Below are positions 47,464 through 58,045 of a DNA stretch of 64,000 nt, piece after piece. Origin of the DNA: Limonium bicolor (taxonomy: Eukaryota; Streptophyta; Magnoliopsida; Caryophyllales; Plumbaginaceae); contig CM041776.1 in NCBI GenBank assembly GCA_023374045.1, positions 282,533,999-282,597,998 of the forward strand, in the 5' to 3' direction. The position numbers and the translations under genes were made by a program. How positions within the stretch are numbered: position 1 is the stretch's first letter; every line of letters starts with the position of its first letter. A model generated the notes under the pieces. The model ran no database searches and was not told the origin of the DNA. It saw only the letters and a program-made list of their open reading frames with translations.

Positions 47464-50400
47464 TGTAACACCCCAACCGTTAATCCTATGCTTACCGTCT
47501 AATCGTCCTGTTAATTCAATGAGTTCGCAGCGGAATATTACTACCTACTACGGCGGGTGAAACAATGCCGCTAACCGCCCATACGGTTAGCTAGGCTACT
47601 AATACTTACAGTCACGGTCTGATGAACATATGTACCGAGCTACTAATAACACTTAGCCATTTACAAAATACCATACGCTTACATCCAAGGATTACCGAGT
47701 ATTTAGAGCATATCAAATTACATTCCCGTTTCTGGGCTTCCAAAAGAGTGAGTTTAATTCCTACTCATCTGTACCAATGCCACTCTTCCATGTCCAAAAA
47801 GGTGTACCACATGGTACACCGGCTAATCAAAAAACTGTAGCCCTGTACTACTTAGTACACCCATATCAATTCATTGTTTACAACCAACAAAAAGAAGATA
47901 AAAGAAATGAAACTAGATCTTCACATCTTCATCACTCGGGGTACCTGCGTGTAGTAAAAATGGTCCCCCGAGGGGGTCAGCTTACGCTGCGCATGAACTC
48001 CGCATATACCGATTGCTAGCAAGGGTACGCCGACTAATTGGCGACCGCTAAACATGCTTGTTCATTACTCATACATACATGCTTACATACAATCATACAT
48101 ACATTACATACATCATACACTTCAAGGCAACAATACAATAGAGTTCACGATACCCTTCACAAGGTTAGCCAAATTGTGCATCCGGGTTAATCGGAATGCG
48201 TATTACTCTTTTACTCATTACTTACTTCTTCTTACTTACAATTACTTACTTCCTTTTTACTTTACTTACTCATTCTTATTACTTACTTATACTCAAGTCA
48301 AGTCGTCGGGACCTCCGGCCTTGGGGACTACTCCGTCCCACATCCGGGATTTACTTGACTCACAATCCGGGATGCTACCCACTTAAGGGATTTGGGCCGC
48401 GGACCAGTTTAAGAGTCAGGAATTGGAGCCAACCTCTCGTGACTCCGCATCCTCACGCGTGGCCGAAACTATATCGGACTTCTACTCATTCCAATTTAAT
48501 TACCATTTTAAGTTAGGATGGTTAGATTGTTAGGAACAAGTTAGAAGTCCAGCTCATCACAATCGGTCACAGTGCAATACATCTTACATACACACATTCA
48601 TATCATCCATACATTTCATGAAGTATACAAACTAAGTTTTAAAGAAAATATACAACATCATACAACACTACATATTCATAAGTAGGCATATTAACTCCGA
48701 TTCGTGCATTTATCTTTATTGGTGATCAATTAGCACACAACACACAAATCAGAGTAGCCATGATAGCATTCGGGGCATGAGGAATTCATACCGTTCACCG
48801 TTGTTCGTAATTCCAAACGTCCTTCGATGTCACAACCAAGTCCTATTACATACATACAATTGAATGATTAATTTAACTATCATTAATTAACTCATACTTA
48901 CTATGTCCTTATACTTCTTGCATTTGCTCTTTACTTAGTTACTTTTCCTTTACTTAGGTTTTACTTCCTTACTCAAGGTTTGCATGCTTACACACATATA
49001 CATACACATATATGTATGGGTATACATATACATATATATATACAATTATTATTTAAATTAAAATAATTTTTTTTTTTTTTTTTTTTTTTTTTGTCAGGAC
49101 CGGACTTGCGACCGACCTTGCAAGTCCGGTCCATTCCAGTAGCTACCGGTACCGAAAATTCCTGGCCCGACCGAACTTGCAAGTCCGGTCGCAAGTTCGG
49201 TCGCTTCCAGTAGCTCAGGTTGCGGAGATTCTTCTGGCCGACCGAACTTGCAAGTCCGGTCGCAAGTTCGGTCGATTCCAGTAGCTATCCTCGGGAAATT
49301 TTCTGGGCCGACCGAACTTGCATGTCCGGTCGCAAGTCCGGTCGATTCCAGTAGGTTACAGGATGGGAATTTTTCTGGCCGACCGAACTTGCAAGTCCGG
49401 TCGCAAGTTCGGTCGATTCCAGTAGGTACAGGATGGGAATTTTTCTGGCCGACCGAACTTGCAAGTCCGGTCGCAAGTTCGGTCGATTCCAGTAGGTTAC
49501 AGACGGGGAAAAATCTCTGGCCCGACCGAACTTGCAAGTCCGGTCGCAAGTCCGGTCGATTCCAGTAGCTCACCCGTCTTTGAAGTCTGGGCTCGACCGA
49601 ACTTGCAAGTCCGGTCGCAAGTTCGGTCCGGCCCAGTATTTGCATTTTAAATTCTGTTTTCAGTCCTCTCTTTAACCCAATACTTCCCCATTGTTCCTAC
49701 ACTTAATCCTACATGTTTTAACACTAATTACGCTCCTAATACACCTTAGTTCATCCATTAATCCTTACACAATTTATACTCTCACTCACATAACTCTCCA
49801 AGTTTCACTCAACACTTGCACTAGTTATTTCCTCTAGTTACATTATGCTACAGATTTTAACCCTTACACCTCTCCTCTACATCTCCCTCTCTTAATGTCA
49901 TTTCTAACACTCTTACTATATCTAGAATCCATTATCTAGCTCTCTCAACTTTCCCTCTAACTATCCAAATCAAAATCTGTTACAACTCACATTAGCCATC
50001 TAGTTTTAATTCTCTAAGTGTTCTAATCCTAGGCAAATTTTGCCATAGTCTCCCCTATACTTTTATACTCTCACCACATGTTCTAGTTCACATTTTCAAC
50101 ACTCATTTCACCTATTTTCGACAATCAATATACACAAGCTCCCATATACAATCCCAATACTAAAACAACACTAAAACACTACAAAATTCCTGCACTCAAG
50201 ATACCATTCCCAATCTGTTTTAAATGAGTTTTACACATCTTTTAAAGCTTCCAAAATACTTATATTCTCCTACACATTACACTACTAATACATTATCATT
50301 TACAATACACATTTTTACTTCTAAAAATCTGTTACATTATACATATACAAGGCTATACAAGGGTGAGCATTATTACCTTGATTCTCTTCTAGATTTCCTT

Positions 50401-51516
50401 TCTTCTTCTTTCTCCTTCCTTTACCGGTTTTGAAATATCAACCTCTAATGCTACAGCCCACCAACATACATATTTTCAATACTAAAACTAAACTCAAACA
50501 TTACTTAAGTTCTAATGTACATTCTAGGGTTTAGAATATTTATTACCTTGCAATGGTTCAAGTGCTGTTTGGAGTGGCTCAACAACAAAATAACAACCCC
50601 ACCAAGATGCCAAAATCGGCTAGAACAACAAGGAACAACAAGGGTTTAGTTATGAATCTCGTTTTGCCATTTAGGCTAGAAAAAGATGGAGCTTTTGAAG
50701 AGATTTTTACCTTAGAAGAACAAGGAGACCAAGGTGGCTCCAATGGTGGTGTTGAAACTTCAAATGGGATATACCCACAAAATCGAAAATGCTTGTTTTT
50801 GGATTTTGGAAGGATGAAAGTGTAGCTCTTGGAGAGAGGAACACAATGGTGGTGTTTTTATAATTTTTGGAAGAGGTTTGCTAGAGTTTCAAGAGGAGAG
50901 AAGGGGGTTTTGTGTGGGTTCTCTTCTTTTCACCATGGAAATCGCATGGAGCAAGGAGGAAGAAGAAGAGAGTGAGTGAGGGGGCTTTCTTACGTGAGAG
51001 AAGAGAATGAGAGGAGGAGAGAGAGTAGAAAAGTGAGAGTGGGGGTTACTTTTGCAATTTTAATTGCTTTTGTCTTTAGTGAGTAAAAAGAGAAGAGTGT
51101 GTGTGTGTATATATGTGGAATCGGACACACACAGAGAGAGTGTGGGGGTTTTGAAATTTATTTGTAATATTGGACACATAACTTTGTGTTATTTATATTT
51201 CTACCCCACAACTTCCCGTTTTTGACAGTTTTTACTAATCTCTCGTTTTATTGATTTTATTGGTCCTAAAGCTTCCTTAATATTTACTAATGACTATTTA
51301 GTTGACCAAAATTGTTACGAGTCTATTTGACCCGCTTAAAGACACGTTTTCCCGGTTACCTCGAAAAACGCACTTTAAGGTTCGTTAGTGATTTTAATCC
51401 ATTTTAAGGATCCGTTTTCTTCGGGATTTGTTCCCTAATAATTATTTATACTTAATTAAGCCTCTAAATTACTCATTAGCCTAATTAATCATTATTTTTA
51501 AATACGGGGTATTTCA
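47464..51516 (-). repeat. 3' LTR of chromovirus B-full
   Basis: TGTAACACCCC...GGGGTATTTCA on the plus strand, 4053 bp. TATA-like ATATATAC on the minus strand near 51108-51116, about 0.4 kb from the LTR start. Contains a hairpin array, a poly(T) run next to it (49069-49092) and TTAC-rich simple sequence at 48220-48300. A 90-codon antisense frame (50553-50825) is shared with the other LTR and has no known domain. Confidence 0.93.
49097..49635 (-). repeat. Hairpin array in the 3' LTR of B-full
   Basis: Eight units of about 70 bp. Typical unit: GACCGAACTTGC, 10-nt loop AAGTCCGGTC, GCAAGTTCGGTC, a perfect 12-bp stem, with linkers containing ATTCCAGTAG. The first unit has a different arrangement. 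Some units have GCAAGTCCGGTC as second arm (one mismatch). Confidence 0.92.
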
Positions 51517-51533
51517 ATCTACCCCCCTTAAGA
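51517..51533 (-). other. Polypurine tract of B-full
   Basis: Minus-strand TTAAGGGGGGTAGAT directly before the 3' LTR start. Confidence 0.88.
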
Positions 51534-51960
51534 AACTTTGCCCTCAAAGTTGCTCAAGGTTAATAGTTTAAGAGTTCTACTCATTAGGCAAACCAATTGT
51601 CCTAATGTGTCTTACTACACCTATGAGGTGTTTACTTCATTCCACATTACAAGCATACACAGTTCAAGTACAATACACAATTCACAATTCACATACACCA
51701 TGCATCCTTTCCATTCATACCATATCACAATACACCATACACCATTACCATTCGCAATACGCATTACAATCCACGATACACATTACACACACATTGCACA
51801 TATACATCATTCACTACACATTACACATACATACCAAGTTCACTTGCACTACATGTGCCATACAAAATGCAATGCTTACCCCGAAGCAATGCAAGGCAAA
51901 AGGGCTCTACCCCCCTTAAAAGGGGTACGACCCGTACCCGTATATTACATACTAGACTAA

Positions 51961-54900
51961 CTAGTCTATGAATAACTGTGGGTACTTAGCCTTCATGGCA
52001 TCTTCTAGTTCCCATGTCGCTTCTTCGACATCATGGTTAGACCATAGACCTTCACCATTCGTATCGACTTATGGGTGTCTCTGGTCTTCCTATCCAAGAT
52101 TCTCACTGGGGTTTCAACATATCTCATGTTCGGCTCAATGGAAAGTCTCTGGGGCTCTAGCACATGAGAAGGATCAGCCATATACTTCTTGAGTTGTGAC
52201 ACATGAAATACATCATGGACACGCCCCAAGTCCTCAGGTAGTGCTAACCTGTAGGCTACTGAACCAACTCTTTCGGTGATAGTGTACGGCCCTACGAATT
52301 TTGGGCTTAGCTTGCCCTTCTGGCCAAAACGGAAGACACCCTTCATAGGTGAAACTCGCAAGAACACTTGGTCGCCCACGGCGAACTCAAGGTCGCGTCG
52401 TCTCACATCCGCATAGGATTTCTGTCTATCTTGGGCTGCCTTCATATTAGCTCTATTGTGTTCACTTCGGCTTGCACTTGCTCAAGGTACTCCGGTCCTA
52501 TGATGACCGCTTCGCTTGACTCATCCCAACACAAGGGTGTACGGCAAGGTCTACCGTATAGAGCTTGGAAAGGCGACATCTTAATCGAGGCGTGATAACT
52601 ATTATTATACGAGAACTCGATAAGATGAAGCTTATCTAACCAACTCCCCTGAAAGTCCAAGGCACATGCCCGAAGCATGTCCTCCAGTGTCTGGATGGTC
52701 CTTTCTGTCTGACCGTCGGTCTGAGGATGGAAGGCGGTACTCAACTTCAATTCTGTACCCAACGCTTCCCTTGTAGCTCTCCAGTATCTCGAAAGAAATC
52801 TGGTGTCGCGGTCAGATACTATGGTTTAGGGACTCCGTGGTGTCTGATAATCTCCTTATCAAAAGCTCAGCTAGCTTTACTACCTTCCAGGTGTCCTTCA
52901 TCGGTATGAATCTGGCAACCTTGGTAAGGCGATCTACTACGACCCAGATCATGTTGAGTCCTCCCCTAGCAGGTGGGAGTCCTACAACAAAATCCATGGA
53001 GATATCATGAAATTTCCACTCAACTGGCATCGATTGTACCATTCCGCCCGGTCTACGTTCAAATTTCACCTTCTGACATGTTAAGCATCTTACAAATTCT
53101 GTCACATCTGACTTCATTCCCCACCACCAGAAGTACCTCTTCATGTCTTTGTACATCTTGGAGGCTCCCGGATGGACTGATAATGTAGAACTATGTGACT
53201 CTCGCAGGATGCGATCCCTTAGCTCAGCATTGCTTCGGGGGACGCATAGCCTGCCATTCAACCGAATCAAACCATCTTCATGTAGCTTGAAGTCATACTT
53301 TTTCTTTCAAATGTACCATTCGATCTTTTGTCTGATTTCGGTTAGGTAAGGGTCGCTCAACTGAGCATCTCGCACCTCGTCAACCAAGCTAGAAGAAGCG
53401 AGTAGCGAATGGAGCGAGTGTGCTCGACGGCTCAGGGCGTCGGCTACCACATTAGCCTTCCCTTCCTTGTACTGCAGATTGATGTATTCTGAGAGGAATC
53501 CATCCATCTTCTTGTCTCAAGTTGAGTTCTTTCTGAGTGAATACATACTGTAAGCTCTTATGATCGGAGTAGATGGTGATGCTTACCCCATAGAGATAGT
53601 GTCGCCATATCTTCAAGGCGAAGACAATGGCTCCTAACTCTAAGTCGTGAGTCGGGTAATTCTCCTCATGTTTCTTCAGCTGGCGGGAGGCATAAGCAAC
53701 AACCTTGCCATGCTGCATGAGTACGCATCCCATTCCTTTGCCTGATGCATCACAGTATACCTCAAATCCCTCTGTGCCCTCTGGAAGAGTAAGGATGGGC
53801 GCTGAGGTCAATGAGTCTTAAGGCTCTGAAATGATACTTCGCACTCGTCTGTCCATACAAACGGTGCATCCTTTTTCATCAATGTAGTCATGGGCTTAGC
53901 GACTTTTGAGAAGTCCTTTACGAATCTCCGGTAGTAACCGGCTAGACCAAGAAAGCTCCGAATGTCGGTAACAGTCTTAGGTCTAGGCCATGATCGTACA
54001 GCTTCTATTTTAGAAGGGTCAACTGAGATACCTGCGCTCGAGATGACATGTCCGAGGAATGATACCTGATCAAGCCAAACTCGCATTTGGAGAACTTCGC
54101 ATACAGCTGGTTCTCGCGCAGTGTCTCAAGCACTTTCCTCAAGTGAATTTCATGTTCCTCTGGTGATTTAGAATATACAAGGATGTCGTCGATGAAGACC
54201 ACAACCGAAGTGTCCAACTGCTCACTGAATAAACGATTCATGAGGTCCATGAATTTTGCCGGTGCATTTGACAAACCGAATGGCATCACTGTGAATTCGT
54301 AGTGGCCATATCTGGTACGGAATGCCGTTTTCTCGATGTCTTGCTCTTTGATTGCAATCTGATGATACCCAGAACGGAGGTCAATCTTGGAAAAGACCGA
54401 TGCTCCTTTCAACTGGTCAAATAGGTCGTCGATGCGTGGCAATGGGTATTTGTTTTTGACTGTGACCGCATTCAGCTCGCGGTAGTCAATACAAAGGCGG
54501 AGACTACCGTCCTTCTTCTTCACAAGAGGACCGGTGCTCCCCAGGGTGATACGCTCGGGCGTATAAACCCTTTGTCTAGAAGATCTCTCAATTGTTCTTT
54601 CAGTCATCTTTCAGCAGGTGCCATGCGGTACGGTGCCCTAGCAATGGGACCGGTACCTGGCAATAGATCAATCTCAAATTCAACTGCTCTCGGTGGTGGC
54701 ATGCCGGGTAGCTCCTTAGGGAATACATCGGATACTCAGATACTATCGGTACTCATCACTGAACTCTGGATCTCTCTCCAGGTCTTGCGTGACACAGATA
54801 CACTTCTGGCCCTTTCTGAGCTCCCGGTACATAGCCATAGCAGATATAAGGGTGGTCGAAGGCTCTCTCGGTCTCTGGCGGTAAGATACGGTAACCCCAG

Positions 54901-55310
54901 AAGGACTCTTGAGCAGCAGTCGATGCTCGGCGCAGAGGATTCTCTACCCTTGTGCCGCTCCAACCAATTCATTCCAATGATAAGGTCGAATCCCAATCCA
55001 TTGAATTCGATGAAGGAAATGGGAAACGCCTCCTTTTTAATTTCGATGGTGGCTGATTGATAGTATTTGGTGCACTTTACTTCTCCTCTCCTTCGATGGG
55101 AGAGTAACCATGAAGTTCGGTATCTCATCCGCATCTAGCTTCAACCTCTTCACAAAGATGGTGATACGAAGGTGTGAGAGGCGCCGGAGTCGAATAGCAC
55201 ATTGGCATCAATGCCATTTACTGGGAAGGTTCCCGTTAGAATGGTGCCGCTTCTGCCGGCTTGTGCTTCGGTGAGGATGCTCAGGTTACCTTCGGTACCG
55301 AGTCCACAAC
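51961..55310 (-). pseudogene. pol: B-full pol: protease-RT-RNase H-integrase-chromodomain (frameshifted)
   Basis: The exon begins after the 3' splice site at 55312-55311. Protease DSGASH has its Asp codon at 55191-55189. RT 54607-54005 includes [16 protein letters not shown] and FIDD (Asp codons 54190-54185). RNase H is at about 53811-53452 with YCDASGKG and YSDHKS. Integrase has HHCC (CLTC), SMDF and [11 protein letters not shown] (about 52720-52690). The GPY-type region and a chromodomain (ATWELE) end at TAG 51963-51961. In-frame stops are few; the breaks are mostly 1-nt indels near 55145, 54600, 54090, 53820, 53500, 53270, 52800, 52450 and 52070. Residues at catalytic sites are conserved. 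Confidence 0.95.
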
Positions 55311-55375
55311 CTATTGGATTCACAATTGGATAAGTATTGATGGTGGACACAAGTGGAATTAAATCAACACTGCTC

Positions 55376-55381
55376 TTTATT
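55376..55381 (-). terminator. Poly(A) signal after the AlkB-like stop (B-full)
   Basis: AATAAA inside ATCAATAAAG on the minus strand, 70 nt after the AlkB-like stop and about 65 nt before the protease 3' splice site. The ten-base context matches chromovirus A although nearby sequence has diverged. Confidence 0.6.
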
Positions 55382-55450
55382 GATAAACCAACCATCATAC
55401 ATGTCGTGTCTCTAATACACGTTACTAATAGATTACATGATACTAGGAAT

Positions 55451-56181
55451 TTAATATTTTCTAAAGGTAAGGTTCAGGCGTCCTGGTTTCATGTGTGTGG
55501 CATTGATTATTGCCGGCGGTGCCGTATTCAACTTGATCTTGTTGATCCCGTGATACAGCATCCTGAGTTTCCACCCATGATGAGGACATCTCCTGATCTC
55601 AATACCAATTTCTCTGCGAGGTCCACACGCTTCTGCTCGCTATACAGGAATACGGCGTCATCACCAATGGACCAAGACACTACGGGCACTCCTTGTTCAA
55701 GAGATTCCGCTGTCTCGTCCTTGTCTTGGTGTAACCCAAGTCGTCCTTCTTTTTCATAGAAGTTGACGATACAAAGGTCCGCTTCAAGTGCGGGGATTGG
55801 TTCAGGTTCACATTGTGCAAGTTCTACTGCTTGAGTGATGAGGGTCTGAAACTCTGGTGGTATTGTCGGTGGCGTCGCTCCGTCTTGTGTTTGTCTCCTG
55901 GTATGTCTTGGTATAAGGATTCCAGTCCTTTCCCAAGCACATCATTTCAGCTTCATCTTCGCTCCACCGGGGAATTCGGTGTGTAAAATCCACCTTGACC
56001 CGTTCCTAGCTCGTTGCATCGTCGAATAATTGAGATTTGCGCTTCGGGTGTCAGGTATCCCCTTAATAAGATCATACCTGGGCGGATGACCTGACACTGT
56101 TTGTTGGTGTAGTCGTTGTTGGTGATGTCGATCTCTTCTTGATTCAAGGTTACCGGTATTGGGTAACAGATACTAAAGTTC
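55451..56181 (-). pseudogene. AlkB-like 2OG/Fe(II) dioxygenase terminal exon of B-full (frameshifted, catalytic residues kept)
   Basis: About 730 nt (roughly 240 codons, near the size of an AlkB catalytic domain). Landmarks: CQVIRPGMILLRGYL (about 56098-56054), GGFYTP (about 56003-55986), MMCLGKDWNP (about 55945-55916), VNFYEKEGRLG (about 55767-55735), the Fe-binding HxD as H-Q-D (55731-55723), SGDVLIMGG (about 55595-55569), the distal His (55552-55550) and RLNLTFR (Arg codon 55480-55478), then TAA 55453-55451. AlkB proteins remove methyl groups from DNA or RNA using Fe(II) and 2-oxoglutarate. All three metal ligands and the 2OG-binding Arg are present, but several 1-nt indels (near 55985, 55948, 55900 and 55565) break the frame. 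It lies between gag and protease, with a 3' splice site at 56183-56182. Confidence 0.88.
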
Positions 56182-56341
56182 CTATGGTTACAATTTCATC
56201 TACGGTGAGTACTAGTTTTAACTACTTCATTTCATGCTAATACATACACACTTCAATTCATTCATTTACTCATGCATTCAATCATACAATTACTCTGCTA
56301 CTAGGCATGCTATTTCAAGGATTAAAGGTTTAGGTGATTAC

Positions 56342-57820
56342 CTTGGCCGGATTTCGAACCGGGCCCATCGCGGTCAATCACATGCAGAACAGGCTGCCTC
56401 TGAGGTGCGCCTCTCTGAGGGCCCCGGGATCCCTGTCCCTGAGGTGCCTGCTGGGCCGGTGCATCGCCGGATGCCACCTCCTTGCCCTCTCTCTGCTTAT
56501 AGTTCTGGAAGTTTCCTTTCTTCTGCTTTCCACTCTCTCCGGGCACTTGTTAGCTGTGTGTCCCAGCTTCTGGCAGTTGTAGCACTTGATCTCCCTCCCG
56601 TAGCAATCCTTACCAGGGTGGTCCTGGTTGCACTTCCTGCACACATAGGTGCGGCCGTCGGAGAAGGTTTTGGCGGCTCCGGAGCTAGAACCTGAGGTTA
56701 GAGGGTTAGCACATGTGTGCGTGGGTATACTAGAAATGATACTTATACGAATACAATTGGAAGTAGAATTTACCCTTAGGAGGGTGTGATCTCAGTGGCT
56801 TAGCTGCCACCGGTGCAGAATAACCAAGCTGAAGGATCTCAGCTGGTTTGCCCTGCTCAGCATGGGCACTGCTCTCACTTGGGGACTTCTTCTGAGAAAA
56901 GAAGTTCCCTTTCTTCTTCTTCCAGCTTTTACCCTGGTTCTGCTCCTCGGTGCTGGTGTTTTTGTTGTTAGCCTTGCGCTTCAGCGCGGTTTCCTCATCC
57001 CTTAACTGGCAAGTGATCTCAACGCGGGAGGCCGCGTGATAACACTCCTGAAGTTTCAGGTATTAGCCGGGATGATATTTAAGAAAGAATAAGGAAAAGA
57101 TTCAAGGAATTCAAGGAATTTAAGGAATTGACATGATACTAAGGGTTAACCGTTTTTTACCTGAAGGGAGGTAAATCTGGTATAGCCCATACCGTACCGA
57201 AGGCGATGGCTCAGACCGCCATAGAAGCGATCGACCAACACCTGGCCGGTGTATCCAAGATCAGGGAGGAGACGGAGATGGAGGTGAAGGTGCGGTAGTA
57301 CTCATCCACAGACATCTTGTCTGTCATCTTTAAGGCGTCTAGCTCTAGCCTTTTCTTCGTTTTTACATGCTCCGGATAGTACTTGGATCGGAGGAGAGAT
57401 GCGAAGGAATCCCAATCGAAGGTGGGGTCGCTTACATGCTCGTGCTTGACCAGCTTCCACCAATCCATGGCCGCATCCTTCAAGTAGTAGGCGGCTACTC
57501 TGACTCGAACTCCAGCAGGAGCTTCGAGTGTCTCAAAAGCGGTCTCCATTTCGGAGATGTACGCTTCTAGCTTAGCCGGATCACTCTCACCCCTAAAGCA
57601 AGGAGGGCGGAGTTCCGCTACAGCTTTGACCCAGTTAGCTTCTCTGGGTGGAGGGGGAGGGGTTGGTCCCGTTTGAGTTTGGTTTGCTGAGATTGTTGTA
57701 CGCTTGTATAACTTGTGGTAGCATCTGTGCTACCGTGGCGGCGACGATCTCAGCTATCGTCTGCGCGCCGGTTCCATCTGAGGCTTCGCCTCTAGGTCGG
57801 CCTCGGCCTCGTCCTGACAT
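56342..57820 (-). pseudogene. gag: B-full gag with two CCHC knuckles and putative introns (frameshifted)
   Basis: Start taken at the ATG at 57820 (MSGRGRGRPRG); an upstream in-frame ATG is at 57841. Order: basic N-terminus, retrotransposon Gag core (KLEAYISEMETAFETL to WWKLVKHEH, about 57570-57410), DEYYRTF, a basic linker, then CRKCNQDHPGKDC and CYNCQKLGHTANKC zinc knuckles (about 56643-56560). Two GT-AG segments interrupt it: 57160-57048 (113 nt) and 56773-56692 (82 nt). Removing them joins codons in frame (SLQ to ECY; PK-G to SSS). It ends at a phase-1 donor, CAA G-GTAATC, at 56342/56341. Extra 1-nt frameshifts near 57650, 57280 and 56545. Confidence 0.85.
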
Positions 57821-58028
57821 CTGAATGTTTAACAGTTTCATTAGGCTCCGCAAGAATGACTCAAAGGTCTTGGAATTTAAACAAGGTATCGTTCCAAGAA
57901 CGTCAAGGGTATCCGTTTTAACAACGGTAGTTCCTAGTTAGGTTTCTAAGTATCCGTCTTAAGACGGTTGAAATCCTAACTCGGTAATCTCCTATGCTCG
58001 GTACTTTAGGACATCAGAGCGTAACTAC

Positions 58029-58040
58029 GCTCTGATACCA
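58029..58040 (-). other. iMet primer-binding site of B-full
   Basis: TGGTATCAGAGC on the minus strand, five bases after the end of the 5' LTR at 58046. Leader 58028-57842 follows without a supported gene. Confidence 0.92.
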
Positions 58041-58045
58041 CTTTT

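Noticed and set aside
49094..49645. Regular repeat-spacer look of the hairpin arrays, and repetitive ORFs in them; also 59665-60199
   Set aside because: Not a CRISPR array: it is in a plant LTR, the units are inverted repeats with conserved linkers, and no cas gene exists. ORFs come from the repetition.
50553..50825. 90-codon ORF, also at 61129-61401, identical in both LTRs
   Set aside because: Antisense inside the LTR; identity reflects the LTR pair, not selection. No known domain.
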